A stretch of DNA of 9,163 bases, from the NCBI GenBank assembly GCA_900547455.1, contig URGV01000060.1, positions 1-9,163 on the forward strand. The letters run 5' to 3'. The DNA comes from an uncultured Oscillospiraceae bacterium. Its GTDB lineage: Bacteria; Bacillota; Clostridia; Oscillospirales; Ruminococcaceae. The position numbers and the translations under genes were made by a program. Of this stretch, positions 7,023 to 9,163 are shown in pieces. Every line of letters begins with the position of its first letter. The first letter of the stretch is position 1. The notes under the pieces are model-generated. The model had not been told where the DNA came from. It saw only the letters and a list, made by a program, of their open reading frames with translations, and did no database searches.

Positions 7023-7052
7023 TTGTCCACAGCGGGAAAGGTATGGTACAAT
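7023..7052 (+). promoter_or_regulatory. Probable lepA promoter
   Basis: TTGTCC (7023-7028) and TACAAT (7047-7052) are separated by 18 bases, and TGG precedes the -10, giving an extended -10. It starts 16 bases after the stop of the preceding gene and leaves a leader of about 65 bases before the lepA start at 7123. No terminator is seen between the two genes, so lepA may also receive read-through. Confidence 0.65.
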
Positions 7053-7122
7053 AAAGGGTAGACGATTTCGATACCACAATCCAAGATAAAAATGTTTGAA
7101 TCAATAGAAAGGTGAGACACAC

Positions 7123-8941
<1,819 letters not shown>

Positions 8942-8943
<2 letters not shown>

Positions 8944-8973
8944 AAAGGGGGAGCGGATGCTCCCCCTTTTTTT
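8942..8973 (+). terminator. Strong intrinsic terminator of lepA
   Basis: A perfect 13-bp stem (8942-8954 with 8959-8971) closes a four-base GGAT loop. The upper stem is GGGGGAGC/GCTCCCCC and the base is A5/T5, with a seven-T tract at 8967-8973. Two bases of the lepA stop codon TAA (8941-8943) form the foot of the stem. The flanking A run would let it also stop transcription entering from the right. Confidence 0.95.
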
Positions 8974-8975
8974 AA

Positions 8976-9051
8976 CCCTCTGCGCTCCCCACGTGGGAGC
9001 ACAGCTCCCACACCCTCAGAAGGGAGGGCGCTCCGCCCCTCCACCCCGGGG
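8976..9051. repeat. GC-rich palindromic intergenic repeat, copy 1
   Basis: Bases 8976-9042 match 9081-9147 with only two substitutions (8992 C/T, 9021 A/G), after which both copies continue with ACCCCGGG, one base being inserted in copy 2. Within the copy, 8993-9000 and 9004-9011 form a perfect 8-bp hairpin with a three-base loop, and 9023-9030 with 9034-9042 form another with one bulge. CCCCGGGG closes the unit at 9044-9051. No reading frame is supported. It resembles REP- or BIME-like extragenic repeats, by structure only. Confidence 0.8.
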
Positions 9052-9068
9052 GGTCTATCTCTCAATGC

Positions 9069-9085
9069 GAGGGGCTGCGCCCCTC
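9069..9085. repeat. Short perfect hairpin between the repeat copies
   Basis: GAGGGGC (9069-9075) and GCCCCTC (9079-9085) pair perfectly around TGC. The right arm overlaps the first bases of repeat copy 2. There is no T tract, so this is not an intrinsic terminator. It adds to the chain of hairpins in this gene-free stretch. Confidence 0.65.
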
Positions 9086-9157
9086 TGCGCTCCCCATGTG
9101 GGAGCACAGCTCCCACACCCTCAGAGGGGAGGGCGCTCCGCCCCTCCGACCCCGGGT
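9081..9157. repeat. GC-rich palindromic intergenic repeat, copy 2
   Basis: This second copy lies 105 bases after copy 1. The hairpin at 9098-9105/9109-9116 is identical to that of copy 1 and the GGAGGGCG/CGCCCCTCC hairpin is also kept. The C-to-T change at 9097 turns the central CACGTG of copy 1 into CATGTG. The unit ends GACCCCGGGTGAC near the window edge, so it is unclear whether further copies follow. Confidence 0.8.
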
Positions 9158-9163
9158 GACTTT

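Noticed and set aside
5529..7079. Long minus-strand ORF (516 codons) covering the glycosyltransferase gene
   Set aside because: The opposite strand has well-matched GT8 and NimA motifs and a strong ribosome binding site; this frame has neither and runs across two genes.
8976..9163. CRISPR-like array
   Set aside because: Only two copies, the repeated unit is about 75 bp and internally multi-hairpin, the intervening part is about 30 bp and itself palindromic, and no cas gene is nearby.

Overview
The window looks like a piece of chromosome from a GC-rich, low-abundance-of-A/T-codon Clostridia relative, most likely an Oscillospirales/Ruminococcaceae-type gut bacterium (inference). The reasons are strong AGGAGG-type ribosome binding sites before nearly every gene, a TTG start codon, Gram-positive style intrinsic terminators, GC-rich codon choice, a Firmicutes-type heterodimeric ABC exporter and GC-rich palindromic intergenic repeats. 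No sequence search was possible, so the taxonomic placement is tentative.

Layout. (1) 20-868, minus strand: a small secreted protein of unknown function with a signal peptide and two apparent beta-rich domains. It has its own promoter just beyond the terminator of the neighbouring operon. (2) 1067-4581, minus strand: a two-gene operon for a heterodimeric ABC exporter. The genes are joined by a TAATG stop/start overlap and end at an intrinsic terminator (982-1022). (3) 4582-4720: an AT-rich divergent control region with an extended -10 promoter for the exporter and an 18-bp perfect palindrome over its -35 region. (4) 4721-5608, plus strand: a LysR-type regulator starting at TTG, the natural candidate to control the divergent exporter. 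(5) 5682-7007, plus strand: one 441-residue ORF that joins a family-8 glycosyltransferase to a NimA-like flavin-binding (pyridoxamine 5'-phosphate oxidase superfamily) domain. (6) 7123-8943, plus strand: the translation GTPase lepA with its own promoter and a strong terminator that includes the stop codon. (7) 8976-9163: gene-free GC-rich DNA with two near-identical copies of a palindromic repeat at a 105-bp period, cut by the window end.

How they work together. The LysR regulator and the ABC pair form a plausible regulated efflux module, with the substrate unknown. The glycosyltransferase-flavoprotein fusion lies 73 bp behind the regulator with no clear terminator between them, so it may be partly co-transcribed, but no functional link is evident. 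lepA is an independent housekeeping gene. I did not find a CRISPR array, transposase, phage gene, tRNA/rRNA or a recognisable new defence system. The most unusual items are the glycosyltransferase-NimA fusion with a possible internal start, and the structured repeats after lepA.
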